Positions 11,501-26,500 of a DNA stretch of 64,000 bases are shown in pieces (the stretch's first letter is position 1; the number at the start of each line of letters is the position of its first letter). A program made the translations under genes and the position numbers. A model generated the notes under the pieces. The model did no database searches, was not told where the DNA came from, and saw only the letters and a program-made list of their open reading frames with translations. Source of the stretch: Rhynchonema sp. JSB1_4 (taxonomy: Eukaryota > Nematoda > Chromadorea > Monhysterida > Xyalidae); contig JASAMV010002845.1 of NCBI GenBank assembly GCA_030248065.1, positions 22,869 to 86,868 on the forward strand, in the 5' to 3' direction.

Positions 11501-14500
11501 ATTGCCGCTGGTGCTATGTAACTGGTCGGGAAGTGTAGCAACCAGCGAAACCGGTTGACCTCTTCAGCCGAATAGATCAATGTCAGTTAAGCAGTGCAGC
11601 CGACCAACGCTCATTTGAAATCTTTATCCATTTTTCGTTTAAGCGTTGGCCTCTTTTTACTATTCGTTTGATGTTAATTATCCCAACACGCACAGTGGTC
11701 TTGCAAGCACTGAAATTTGACTTGCACTGAGTGCAGTAATGTTGATCTGTTTCGCCCTGCTTTACCAGGGTAAAAACCTAAAGTCACCTGTTGATTTCGA
11801 ACCACTTGGTTGAGACACAACTGATATATTTCCATGTCCTATTTTTTTACTGTACATACAGTATTGTATGTACGTAAACGTAGTTGTCCAATTTACATAA
11901 GCCAAGCCATAACTTGAGTTAGGGCACACTAAAAGATCGGGTGATTCATGCCATTCTGAAAGATGGTCATCGTGTGAACCACAAGGCCCCGTTTTTGTAC
12001 ATTTCTATCTTCGTGCAGAATCGACAATTTAAGCGAAGATACCGAAGTTTTTGGACGTTTTACATTTGTGTACTGGGTGACACACCGGTTTGTTTCAAAT
12101 CAAAATTTGAAGTGTTCTCTTAGTACACAAATACGCCCTCACTCCAAAGAATGTTCACAAAGTGACTGGACTATGTATAAACTGCATTCAGTTGCTGACT
12201 ATGACTGTGCACCACAGTCGCAGAGCCAAGTCACGTTGTCGCCTTGGGGATACCATTTTGAGCACAACAGATTTCAAAGTCCAGCGATTTTGTTTCGTTT
12301 TATCAGAACATTGGCTTTGCAGTCAACCATTGTTTTGACATATTCACATGCGTTTCTGACATTTTGAAAAAATTTTTCGAATACCAAAGCGGAAATGTTA
12401 CAGTTGCGCAACATCTGTATAACCAACCTCAGTCGACCCGTAGCACAGTGTATACGTGCACCTGAGCTGCGTATTCGTGTGTATGTGTGTGTGTGTTAGG
12501 ACAGGAGGTCTGCAGACTGCTGTATACCTGCAGGCAGAAAAAAACGACTGTGTACCATTTTTACTCCCTCACACACTTCAGACTTCAAACTTCTGCGAAG
12601 AAAAAACTGCCGCCGCCCGTGCGTGCGTGTTGCAGGCAGTATAGAACGACATGTAAACCGGACGGACTCGCTGATCCACATTATATACAAAACATTACGA
12701 GCGAAAAAAAAACGAACTGCATTGCAGTGCAGCGCACACCGCCCGGATACTCCTTAATCCAACAAGCTTCTTCAGAAATCTACAGAAGCGCCATTGGGCG
12801 TGTTGTGATCCACATAAAGTGCTGTATCCCTGTGTATCTATCTGTTTCCAGCAACTTTCTGCTAAACCGTTTGTAAACGACGACAGCGGACGCTGTTTGC
12901 TGTGTGTGTGAAGACTGAAGAGTTAAGCAACAAAAAACGCCTGTGTGTGAATTTGAACAAAACACGATTATCGTGCGATAATAGGCCAAAGCTGGTTAAA
13001 TACCCCAAATCGATAGCCACAGTAATCGAATCAATCCGTAACCAATCAGAATGAGTCGGCGCGGCCAGCCGATGAAGCCGAAAGACGCGGCCAAAGTATT
13101 CGGTGCGAACATCGAATCATTTGCCATCAGCAAACCGGAACCTAAGGCTGAGCCAAAACCAAAAGTGGCGCCGCCAAAGAAACCGGCCGAGGTACCGGGA
13201 CCGGCACCGAAACCGAAAGAGGACAAGATCGCTTTCCAACCCGTGAAAGTGAAACGATCGGGTGTGCTCGACGTGACCCACAAAGCTGTAAGCTGTTCAA
13301 CCACTCGCACTCATAATTGTTATATTAATGGGACATCAATTTTGCTCGCTGATTATCAGTTAAAGTTCAGTTACTGCTGCGCGCGACCCCAAGAAATTAT
13401 GCGTCATGCTTAAAGATATTTTGGCTTTGTGAGTGCAGCAAACGTAGGTACGGCTATTTCTGAAACCCGTGTCTAATTCTATAAAACAATATTTCCAGCG
13501 TCGAGGCAGTGTCGATCTTCGCAAACAGAGCATCGGCAGTGAACTATGGGAGAAACCCGACGTTCCGCTGAAAGCACAGGGTGGACCGCCGAAAATCCTC
13601 GAAATCGCAGAAAGTATCACCATTAACGAAGGTTCGTGAGTAAACTTGGCGACTGTTTGATCTGATAGCTCTGCTAAACAACTCCCGTCGGACCCAGCCC
13701 TCCAATCACTCAGAACAGAAGTACAGGGGAGTGGGGAGCAGCAATGATCCGGCTAACAAACATTACAGTCACCGAAAGTTGAGTTGTTTGCACGAAGTAC
13801 TGGCACTTGTGTGTAGCGTGTACATAAGGCTGCTTGTTTCCGTTAAGTTGTCTCAAATCCATGAAATAGGTTTTATCAAAGTATAAGTGAGTGTTATATT
13901 TTTACGCCCCTCAATGGTCGTCTTCTTACTTTAGGCGAGACCGCAGTGCTGACGGCCAAGATCGAGGGCTCACCACCACCAACAGTGAAATGGATGAGAG
14001 GCAATCGAGAGGTCGGTGAAATGCATGAGAATTTCCATTTAGTTCAATGAACACGATGCTTTCAAAAACAATACAGTAGTACTTCGTCTGCTGGTGTATC
14101 GTTCATTCTTGAGGAACGTACTGGAACGTCCATCCAAGGGAAACCTGGTGCATGTATGTAATTGAGCAATCCCAAATAAACCAAACTCACAAACGACACC
14201 CAGACTGGGTTATATGTTAACAGAACAGCCTTTGTTTCGAATTAACATTCAATTCAAACTGGGAACAAAATCGGATGGCGAGCGATCACAGTAATTCTGC
14301 TTTTCCAGGTTCTTCCAGGCGGCCGATTCCGCTACTACTCTGACGGTTTGAAGAGCGAAGTTTCGCTGTTGATGCAGAAATGCCGCGCACAAGACGATGG
14401 ACCGTACACGTTGTTTATTGAATCGCCCGGAGGTATGTTTGCCGGCATAATTCTAAACTTCTGATTGGCATAGAAGATACACATAGCGTAAGAATGTGCC

Positions 14501-17500
14501 AGGTGCGTGCCCCAACGGAACCCGTTCGTTGTCTGTAGTCCAACCCAAACGTCCGTTTACCATAGTTTATGTGCAGTGAAGACACACAGTTGGTTCTTGT
14601 CCGCGCGAGCAGTCAAATTGACAATAAAGACGCGTGCGTGAGATGTGAGACGAACAACAGTCATAAACCTGCTCACAATGTTGTTCCCTGGAACGTCCGT
14701 TCACGAATGAGAGCGCAGTTAGAATTACAGAACTTGTTGGCCGGTAGGAAGTAGAAGAATCTTGCCAGATGGTCTTGTGCAACGGCCAAACCTTGTTTGA
14801 CGCAAGCAGCTCGGTTTTTGTCTACCGGCTCACGTTTCAGCACCTGTCTTACAGTTGTTTTCCGTGAAGGGGCGGGAAGTGAAAAAACAATTTGAAACAG
14901 ACGACCTAGATACATCGCGGTGCACCTGATCGGCTGTAGAATGGGGACAAAATAGTTTCTCCGCCTCTTTCGACAGCAGTCAGCTGAAGTAGACCCACAA
15001 GACAGATCTGAGATTGGTTCAAGTGATGCTTTGTCGCATATCAGTCAGGTTAGACACAGGTGATATAGGAGAATGACGAATGATCCTTTCACACACAATT
15101 TGGCGTCACATAGCCGTCTGGGCTACTTTGTTCTGAGTAGACCATCAAAACGTTTAAGGGCGGAAAAGTCAAACGGGAACCTGAGTGGATCATCGTGCAC
15201 CTTCGTCGGTTGAGCTACTCGCAAAACCGGCCGCCGTTCGCCTTTTATTCTGTTGCACCTTTGGCCGACAACTGCATTAATGTATGCCGGTTCCTGTGGT
15301 GCATTTCAAAGCATATGTTATGGTTATGCACCGCAAACAAAAAGCGTCCAAGTGATAAACATTGCACATCACCAGCTCCCGGCCGCACGCTATATACTAG
15401 CACTTTGCGGGTCGAGAATTTTTGAAGGACGATTGTTAGCACCCGAAGCTTACGCGAGTTTGGTGCTCAGTTATACATGTATGTACATACACTGTAGGTG
15501 GACACCAAAAACAGCTTGGTGTGCCCATTGGAACAAAACTTCAGTTTGGAGTTTGAATAAAAATGCGACAAGTTTTTATTGCATCCATTTATCTCTAGCC
15601 CACATCAGTTATAAATTCACGATTTTTCGCAAATGTTGCAATTTTTAGATTAACAAGTTTGTATTGTGCAGCAGGTACTTGTTAGTTCACCAGTATGCGG
15701 TGAAATAAGTGAATTTAAGGTATACTTTTGCATCCATCATGTCGGGACGCAGTAGAAACTTTACAGCCACACTAAACCAGTGCGTACCAGCTGCTGAGAA
15801 AAAAGTTTTTGCGCGCGCGTCGCTCATAGCCACATACGGTAGATGGTCTGGTTTAACGGTCAAAAACACACGACGTCAGCCAGTTTATGTGTGTAACATA
15901 GTGGACACGGCTAAAATTTGTTGAAGACAAGTGCTACGCGAACTTGTGCCCAGAAGCATGTAAAGGTAGTACATTGAAAGTTTCGGTTTCGTTACACGCG
16001 ACACGAAAGTAGAAATGGCGTATGGATGCATTACAAGGTACACGTCGAGTTTGGACTTGCGACCTGTGTGCGAGAGTCATCGCAGTTTTTAGCCACAGTA
16101 TGGCGTCAACAGGATACATTGCTGTGTGTGGGTGCACGGTGTTGAAGCAGATGTGTGTGCCTACACCATAGGAGGTCGGTATTGAATGAGCACCAGCTAG
16201 TCAGTTTTATTGACATGTGAACCGGAACCAACTGTTCGAGACCGCTTGGCACGCACTCACAAAATGGAGAGACACGTGGGAATGCTTCACGGCAGGCACG
16301 TGTGTGCGCGCGCTTTTGAGACACGAAAGTGACACCAGAATTGGTTCGGTACACTAAACGACCACTGGCACTTGTTGCAGGGCAGCGTGCTTGTTGCAAA
16401 GGTGACGCACGCCGCGCGCATTTCGATTTAGGGAGTCATTATCAGATATTGCGTAAACAATCGTGTTCCTTGTTGTTGCGGCCCTGGCACTATCGATAGA
16501 CACACAAGAACGTGATAGTTTGCTCCTTCACAGTAAAGATAGATACCATGTACATATGTACATCATTTAGGACTCAGTGCTCTTCTTTGATCCATCTTTA
16601 GGAACGGATGAATGTTCGACCAAACTGTTTGTGCTGGATCCCAACAAGGAAGGCGAGGACTTTCGTACAATGCTCAAACACAGGTCTGTCATTAAGTATA
16701 ATTTGTTCAAATGTGGTTCTTTTTTCAGAGGCCAGTAAACATTAATTCAACGATTTTTCTTATTCTGTCGATTAGCAGCCTCTCGAACTTTCCGCCTGTT
16801 GTTCATCGACTAAAAATTATTTACAAGAAGCCTCTATTCCTAAGCTGCGGTCTAATCTACCGGGTGTGTCTTTGCTGTTTCTCTACTTGCCTCAACTTAC
16901 AGCGGTCCAGGCGGAAGCAAACAGTAAGTATCTGACTTTCTTGTTTTTCCATTTCGGAATGACGAATATTTCAGTTGCATAATCTGTTTGTTCATTACCA
17001 GCTTTTTTGGTTTGTCTATCTTTTTTTATAAATTATACTGACCGTTTAACATTCGCGACCCTTTCATGATCTAGTTTTACTTCAAGATACTAACAATGTG
17101 AAGCTTTTCACACCTTTCGTCAAAATCAAAATGTAGTATGCAATGTGTACACAGCATGACAGGATTAGAAGAGCGGGAAAAGCTCAATTGGAACGGCTTT
17201 GTACTGCTATTACAACCAAGGGCATGTCACTGCAGCACAACAACCATTCTGTGTTCCAGAGACTTTGCTAAGTGGCAAGACGAAGCAGGCAAAGGAAAGA
17301 AACAAGGCATGCCGGTTGGAGCACCAGGACTTCCGAAACTAAAGAAGGTCGACCAATTTTGTTTTCAACAGTTTGTTACATTATGCTCGAAACATCATAT
17401 TTTTTCTTTTTGACGAGTAGGTAATTGAAACATCATTTTGTTTTGTTGTCAGTTATTGTTTTTGATACTTGATATGCTCGGCAAACAACCATTTTACTCT

Positions 17501-20500
17501 GCTCCTTCTCTTCTGAAAGCAACAAAATCATCTAAACATAATTTGCTTTTTTTAGAAGAAGGACCAATGGGAGAAGGAACTAGCCGATGTGACGTTCACC
17601 GAGAAAATCGACAAACAGGGCACACTCAGTTGCGTATTCTCCCGACCAAATGCGAAAGTAAAATGGTTCAAGGACAAGAAGGAACTTTTCGTGAGTTGTG
17701 TGATATTCCTTTTATAAAATGTGTGGTGATTCATCACCTCAATCATCAATCAATCGATAAATACAGGGTGGCATGAAATACAAATTGTTGATCGACAAAG
17801 AGACATGTTCGTTGGTGATCAATCAGTTGGAGATGGACGATTCGGGCAAATATCGATGCGAAGCGAACGGCGTGCCCACTATCTGTCAGGTGGTGGTCGA
17901 ACGTGAGTGAATTGGACTGCTTTGATTGCTAATCACATTTTTATCTGTCAATCAATCATGAGACTGTTATGATTGTAACGATTTATATCTTACTGTTTTT
18001 ATACCCCGGTGTTCCGTGATTGATTATTTTGCTGCCAATCAATATTTGAATCACTATTTCAGCTCCCCCGATGAAGTTCGAATTCATACAGAATCTGCCG
18101 CCAGAGTGCGAGATCACACGAACCAAAGAGGGTCAGTTGTCTTGCAAGGTCAACAACGCCCGTGCGCCAATCATGTGGTACAAAAATGGCAAGCCAATCG
18201 ACGTTAGTGCAGATGATAAGGGCAATGATAAAGTTCGTCACATTTGCTGGTTTAGACTTCGGCTTACTTGCACTCACAGGGCTGCATATACGGTGATGCC
18301 TGGGTTTCACTTAGAACCTACTTTAGGTCAAAGCCTGCTAAAAAAGGTCACACCCCACATTGGTATGTAATGGACGTGGGAAATTGATTAATGAATTCAT
18401 TCAATTGATTCCAGGAGAAGTCGAAACGTTTCCTCATGGAGAAAGATTCAACGGGCCGATTGACGTTGGTTATTAAAGACGTCGAGGAGGCCGATGCCGG
18501 AAATTACATGTGCAAAGTGGAGAAGGGCGATGACATATTCACCACAACTGTGGTTACTGTCGTTGGTTGGTGATTGTATGAATTTCTTAATGGCTTTGCT
18601 TCAGTCGTTTGTGCAAATAAAAGCAAATGGATTCAGTTGTCATCCAAAGGCTCATTCGCACATTGCAGAACCGCGATTCAGTTTTGTGCTGCCACTGAAA
18701 ACGGTGAAAGTGAATGAGAAGGAGAAATGTCAGATGGAATGCGATGTCAACGATGCCGATGCAGCGGTCGGTGCTGGCTCAAAAGCTCATCATGGTGGAA
18801 ATGGGAGAGTAAATTGCAATGCTTTTCAGGTACAATGGTTCCACGAAGGCCAAAAAATCAAAGTCGACGGCAAGCGTTATGTGGTCGAGGCCAAAGGTCG
18901 CAAACGACGTCTGATCATCAATCCGTGTATGCTAGAAGACGAAGGTTGGTGAGGGCAGATTGGGACCACTAGGCAGGTGGTTGTTCAAATTCCCGATTTT
19001 AATCTCATCCTGATGTAACCGGCACCGTTCTGTATTTATCAGGCGAGTACCATTGCGAAACAAAAGACGACAAAACGATTGGCGCCGTTTTCGTTGAGGC
19101 GCTCAACAAATTTACAGTCAAACTCAAAGATGTCACTAAAATCGAAAGAGAGATTGCCGAATTCCGATGCGAAACCAAGGTATACATCACACATTGCATG
19201 CGTAGTTTCATCGCATCCGTTAACAAATGTGCATTCTTCAGGACACCAAAACGCCAGCCATTTGGACCGTGGACGGCACCACAAAAATTACGCACAACCC
19301 TGGCGGCAAATATCAGACATCGTCGCGCAGCGGTGTGCACACACTGACCATACAGAAACTGGAATTGATTGATACGAATCGATATGTGTGCGAACAGGTT
19401 CGGTCCTGAACAATTTTGGGAAAATTTTTTTTGCGTTTTACAGACAGGAGTGACCACTTGAACAAAAACTTTTCAGGCCGGTCTGATCGGCAGCGCCAAA
19501 CTGACGGTGCTCGAAGCCGAAAAGAAACCGGAAATCAATTGGGTTCCCAAAACGATTGAAGCCGAAGTGGAGAAACCGTTGATTCTGAAAATTCCGTTCA
19601 CAAGTCAGTGGATAATATACAGTGTAGTTGACAAAATGATTCGCTAATCGAACACAGAAAACGCATTTGATTTCATTTCAGTCAAAGGCACCAAAATGGC
19701 TCCGCCAGTGCCGAAATTGATTCGAAACGGACAAGAGATCGATTTGGAGAAGGAGAAAGCCAAATACGAGGTCACTGTACTCGACGACTGTGTTGAGATC
19801 AAACTGAAGTCGCCAGAAAAGGTAAGTATACACACTTTTTTTAATCATTTGCAGAGTTGGATTTTTTGAAGCGTTTCCGTGAGAACCTGTTAGTAGAAAT
19901 CAACATTATTCAGGCCGACCAAGCGCCCTGGGAGATGCACCTGTTGAACAGCGCCGGTGTGGAGAAGTGCAACTGGGACATGATGGTCAAGGACCGACCG
20001 CATCCGCCAGAAGGTACCTAATTTGAATTTATGGCAATCTTTTGTGTATTGGCTATTCGCGTCATCTCTGCAATATGGTGCAACATGAAAGGCAACAGCG
20101 CATGTCGTTTTGATCGTTTATGTAACTGGAGGCTGATTTTCAACTTGACCTGCCAGATCGAGCGGGTTTAGATTATATTTTTAAAACTTCTTTGAGAAAT
20201 TCACATGAACTCACACTTCAATTTGTGTGCCTGCAGAGGTCGAGGTGTTCGACATTTCGGCGGAGGCGTGCAAATTGAAATGGCGTCGACCGAAAGACGA
20301 CGGCGGCGCCGCGATCAACGGCTACATCGTCGAAATGATGGAGGGACGCGACGGGCCGTGGAGGAAAATTGGCGAAACTGGCGCGCAGAAATTGGACATG
20401 CTGGTTGGTGGCGGTTGTGTGTGGGCTTAATTATAAGCGTTGATATGCTGTGTGCAACCGTGGTTGAGGCTGAGGTGTAGCCTCAAGTCCAGGCTTGTAC

Positions 20501-23500
20501 TGGCTTTGTGGGAATCAAGCCTTATAGGAAATCCAGGTGTCATAGATTATGACTTGCGTACAATGTCTATTGCATTCGGGCATGCATATTAAGTACAGTA
20601 TACCTAGTATTGCATGTTTCAGATTCCCGACCTGGTCGAGAACGGAATGTACCAATTCCGCGTGAAAGCGTTCAACAAAATCGGCGCATCCGATCCGACT
20701 AAATCGAATCCGATACTCGCCAAGAATCCGTTCGGTTAGTGGATAACTTCAGGATCACGACGCAGCCGTGATATTTGACGAGCCATAGGCAGTCTGGGCC
20801 TAGAATCTATACCTTTACGATTCGATTCGCAAGACCAGTTTTCAGTCTGGATCTAAAAATGTTCGAAAGCGGCTCGCCAAATGTCACCAAGCTCGCGCAC
20901 CATGTAACCAGCTCCAATATTCAGTTACGCTTCAGTTTTAGTTGACGGGCGTCATAAGTTGAATGAGCCGTATTGGGATCCCTTGACCCTTGTGTTGCAA
21001 TTATTTGTCACACCATTACTGTATGCACCGTACAGGTATTGTCTTCAACATGCTGTAGTTTTGTTTTCATCAAAGTCTCATGAAGTTCATTGCGCTTAAT
21101 TTGTCATTATCTAAATTAACGCCTTGACATCGCCAATAGAGCATCCTTTGACCTTTGTGAAAAATAGAGATAGGCCACAGTTTCTGGCTGCAATGAGTTA
21201 TCCATTGTAAGATCTCAGATACCAATCTCGGTATCAGTTATAGCCGTGTGAGATGATCCATTTTCACCACATTCAAATCAAGCTAGTCTGGGCGTGTGTT
21301 TTGTTCGCTGTTAGATTCGATATCAGACTCAAACTGACTGTTTTCGGGATCTAACACCTCCTATGCATGCAGTGCTTATCCAAGAATAACTGAAAATTTC
21401 GAGCAACTAATAACGACTTGCATGAGTTACAACGACACCCACGTAAATTGAACCGACCTTAACCATTCAAGAAAAGAAGTGCGAAAAGGAGTTCAGTTCA
21501 CGTGAGTTGCCGTTATGTGTGTGAGTGTGCGGGTCTACTGCTCATAGTGGGCCGAGTTCTCGAAAGTAGGTTATCGAGACCACAGCCCAATAATCTTAAT
21601 TGTGATTGACTGACTGTTGTCGTGTCTCTTCGTGCACAGAACCACCGGGCAAGCCACGCAACATGGCCTTCCCCGACATCGACAAAACGCACATCGATGT
21701 CGCGTGGCAGGCGCCCGAATCCGATGGGAAGGCGCCGATTCAGTTCTACACACTCGAACGACGTGAAAAAAGCTCGAAGGATTGGAACAAAGTCGGAGAC
21801 GTTCAAGTATGTCTGTTAATTGTGATCGATTTAGTTTCCAAACAGCTTTCACTTTGGTGAAGTCACAACCGGTAGTAACGCAGAAAATATCCTAAAAAAT
21901 GATGCCACAAACCACAGTAACTGAAATGGTGCGATGCCCGACATTTGGACCGATTATACCAGGCCGGCGACAAAATCAAAGGCGAAGGCGCCGACGCGTG
22001 CTACAAGTTCCGCGACGACCGCGTGGTGGAGGGAATGGACTATTTCTACAGAATTAAGGCCTACAACAAGGCCGGACCTGGACCGGCGTGCGACCACAAC
22101 ACGCCAGCGGTGAAGTGTCGCGCCAAGAAAGGTTAGACTGCGGACATGCACGGACGTCGATATGTACCCAAATTGGCATCAATTGAGCAAGGGACATCCA
22201 CGGAAGACCCATCCAGGGTGGACGTTTGCATGCAGTAATAATGGTCAGCATGTACGTTTATTGGACGGCTGTAAATTGTTGTTGCAAGAGCTTGTTCGTG
22301 CTGTGCCAATGTAATATTGCTTGCATGTTAGCTTGCTTATACATTTATAACCACTAACATTTATCCATGAACTTTCATTCGAAAAATCGTCACATATGAT
22401 CAATTTTGTTCATTCCCATCTGATCGATTTTTGTTCAACTGGCTGTGCTGAGCTGATTTGTTATTTGAACCAGAATTTCATCATGACAGACCACAACCTT
22501 TGGTTCTTGCGCTGAGCTTCAAGCGTGCGGCATATAATGTATACCTGCGACTTACCGTTAAAAATGTGATACTTTGCCAAGCATTCACGTTGTGACACAT
22601 GCCCTAATGTTTAGCGAATACCTGAGTTTTACCGGAATTTTTATACACGATAATCTTATCACAACAAAGGAAGACCTTTCTTGGATATGTTCATGGCTTC
22701 AGATTTATTGCTTACCATTTTTCCCATTGTTGAACATAACAGATTCGTCTCAGTTCTTGGAGCTTCGTTACTACAGTTTCCGTTCAGTTTATCCGTTTCT
22801 ACCCAGGATCGACAATTCGTTGCTTGCTTGAAGAGAGAAAAATAGACACTGGTCAATATGAATGTCATACTACTTGACTTTGCACAGCTTCAGGCGGCAT
22901 TTTTGGAAGCACTAATTCTCAACTTTACCTTGTAATCCCGCAGTTTACGACATCGTTCCTTGCCCGACATGTTATTCCTATCGTATAACCATGCACCAAA
23001 ATATTTGCGAGTATTACTTTCAGATCCGTCAGGTATGTACATAAATGAGTGTTCACGTACAAGAAGCAGGCAAGCCAAACGACGAGGAAAGCTCTTCGTG
23101 AACGAGAATAAACATTTCTGATTGTGTAGTGTTACTCCCCTACTGTTTGTGAATCGTCCCGAGTGATTTTCTGTGCTCTCAGATTAGGCTATACGGTACA
23201 CTGATGTCGGGTCGTAACGACATCGCGACTCTGATGTCAAGCTGCCACACAGCCTAAGCATGCGACCGATTTAATACAAAGATAGACCAGTTTGAAGAGC
23301 TGACAATCAATCGTGCATCATGTGCGCTGTGCCGACCTTGGATGATGTTTCAGAGCCACCCACGGTTGGCGAGCTGAAAAATCTGCGTCTGCCGGTCGGG
23401 CAAACGATCAAGTACGACCTGCCCATTACGGGCGAACCGTTGCCGGACATTACATGGACGGTCAACGACAAACCGCTCAAACCCAGCACTCGGGTCAAGG

Positions 23501-26500
23501 TGCACGCCGAACGCGGCAGGACTGTGTTAAAGGTGAACCACATTCGCTCACAGTTCATAACATGCGGACAATTATTTGCAGACCAAGCTCTGTGGACCAC
23601 TACTCTGATGACATCAACATACTGTATATGTAGGTTAATATCCGCCCCCTGATTACAGCGATCTAAGACAACATTGACGGTAAGACTTTATGGCCTTAGT
23701 CAAATACCACCATCTTTCTCTCACATCCCACAGCAACAGCACATGATCAAACAGCAATTGCTTCACGATTATCTCTCTTTCTTCTTTGTGGGCACTATTA
23801 CGATTCTCTCAGCAATTTTTTCGCTTTAATCTCACAAACACTTTTCATTCCCCACAATCTTTGTTGGCTTGACAAATACCAGCACTGACAAGAAAAACAA
23901 CTAAACCACATTCAACAGTAACTTGAACGCAGTCCATATTGCACTGCAGGTGGAAAACTCGGTGCGAGGCGACACCGGTCGATATGTGATCACGCTGAAA
24001 AATTCGACTGGTGAGGCCACCGGAGCCGCCATGGTCATTGTGGTTGGTGCAATCGACAGTTTGCCAATTGACACGACGCACAATTGCGTTGTCAGATCAA
24101 GGTCAGATAAATTCGCGTTTTACACAGGTGAGCAAACCGACACCACCGAATGGGCCGATCACAATCGACAAAATCAATAAAGAGGGCTGCACATTGGAAT
24201 GGAAAGCACCTGACGATGACGGTGGTGAACCAATCACAGGTACGCCTTTACATGCAATGCAGTCGGCATAGCACGCCTTGAACTTGCAAGGACATAACAT
24301 TTTTACACAGAACTTTACATTACATTTTTTTAACCAATTGCAACAATCTTCAGAATACATCATCGAAGCGCAAGACGCGAGCGGTGCCGGCAAGTTCAAA
24401 GAGGTCGGCCGAGTTGGACCCGGCGAACTGTCTTGTGTAGTCAAAGGCCTGCAGAACAAACAGGACTACAAATTCCGCATCAAGGCTGTCAACAAAGAGG
24501 GCGTGTCAGATCCACTTGCCACTGACAAGTACACAACCATCAAGGATCCTTGGGGTATGCAGTTGTGGTTCATGTGCAATTTTTTTGAATAGTTCATATT
24601 TTTCAACGCGTGATTGATTTCAATTTTGACGCACTCTATAAAACGCCATTAAAATTTGCAGATGAGCCCGGCAAACCCGGTCGGCCAAACATAACCGATT
24701 GGGATTCGAACCGAATCGACATTGAGTGGGAGCGACCGTTGAAGGATGGTGGCGCGCCGATCACACACTATTTGATCGAAAAGAAGGATCCAGTGACAAA
24801 AGTTAGCCGTTCGTGATTGTGTACTTAAATTTTAATGCATATTTCTACAGTAATAAAATTCGACGCATTCAGGAATGGGTAGAATGTGGACAATCCAAAA
24901 CCACTGACGCCTCGATCACCGGCCTAAAGGAGGGACAGGAGTACCAATTTCGAGTTCGCGCCGTTAACAAAGCAGGACCCGGACCCTACAGCGATCCGTC
25001 AGATAAACAAGTGGCCAAACCACGATGGGGTTAGTGGACTTCAGAGCTAGTCAAAATACTATCATTCTACTAAGTCACCGTAAAAACAATTTTCAGTAAA
25101 AGCATGGCTAGACAAGCCGGCACTGCGCAATCTTGTGGTCAAGGCTGGACAACCAGCTCGATGGGAGATCAAAATCGGAGGTGAACCGGGACCGGAAGTC
25201 GAGTGGCAATACAAGGCAAGACACACATTTTAGATACTATACAAACATAGTATCAAAAATGAATGCAATACCCGACAGAGATGAGACTTAAAAAATTTCA
25301 GGGCCAAAAATTGGAAAACACCGACAAATACAATATCGAAGTCAAGAAGAAAGAATTTACGATTCTCACCATTTCACCCACAGTGCGCAAGGACTGTGGC
25401 TTTTACAAACTGAAGGTTCGTGGCAACATTTATGAAAAATTTTATTTGAATGATAAACATTTTTAATTGGATTTAAAGGTGAAAAACAGCATCGGCGAAG
25501 ACGAAGGTGAAGCAGAGTTGACCGTGCTTGCAGCCCCATCTCGTCCAATTGGACCGCTGGAAGTAAGTCGTGATTTTTTTGCCTTAATTATTGTAACGTT
25601 TTTAAACGAATAACAACAGAAGAAAAAACGTTTATGTTTGTAAATTGTGTTTAGGTGAAGGACGTGTACGAGGATTGCTGCGACCTGGCGTGGAAACCAC
25701 CAGAGGACGACGGTGGATGTCCGATTGAGCACTATGAAGTGGAAAAGATGGACATTGACACTGGAAAATGGGTCAGTCCGACATGGTTCTCTTAATAGAT
25801 AAACTTCAGGAACATGAAAAACACAACGAGTATTCGTTTAGGTGCCAGTGATGAAGGTCAAGGACTGCGCAGCTCACGTCGACGGTTTGCGAAAGGGACA
25901 GAACTACATGTTCAGAGTGAAGGCCGTCAACAAAGAAGGCGTCTCTGAGCCGTTGGTGACCGATACTGCTATTTTGGCCAAGAATCCGTACGGTTAGACA
26001 ATGTACTTTTTACGAAATGTGACGTTTGAAGCGTGTCGTCAAAAATAACCAAACTAAAAACGTTCAACTGCACAGATGAGCCCGACAAACCAAAGAACGT
26101 CGAACCAGTTGACTGGGACGTTGATCACGTCGATTTAACCTGGGATCCGCCAGATAACGACGGCGGTGCGCCGATCACTGGTTACATTATCGAGAAGAAA
26201 CCGAAAGGTGTGAATGCCATTTCAGTTACTCGAGTTCATAAGGTAAACTAATCAAACATTAGATAAGATACTTGAACGTGAACCTTCTAGGAGCACGCGA
26301 TTGGACGGAATGTACTCGAGTCAATGAACCCGTGTGCAAGGGAACAGCTGCGGGATTGAAAGAAGGCGAGGAGTACCAATTCCGGGTACGCGCTGTCAAC
26401 AAGGCCGGGCCTGGCGAACCGTCGGATCCATCGCGCAAGATTATTGCCAAAGCTCGATTCCGTGAGTTGTTATGTACCTTGCTCCAAAGCCTTTGGGACC

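Noticed and set aside
21918..21962. CACAG at 21917 as splice acceptor
   Set aside because: It would place an in-frame TAA at the first codon; the CCAG at 21962 restores the FnIII frame in the right phase.
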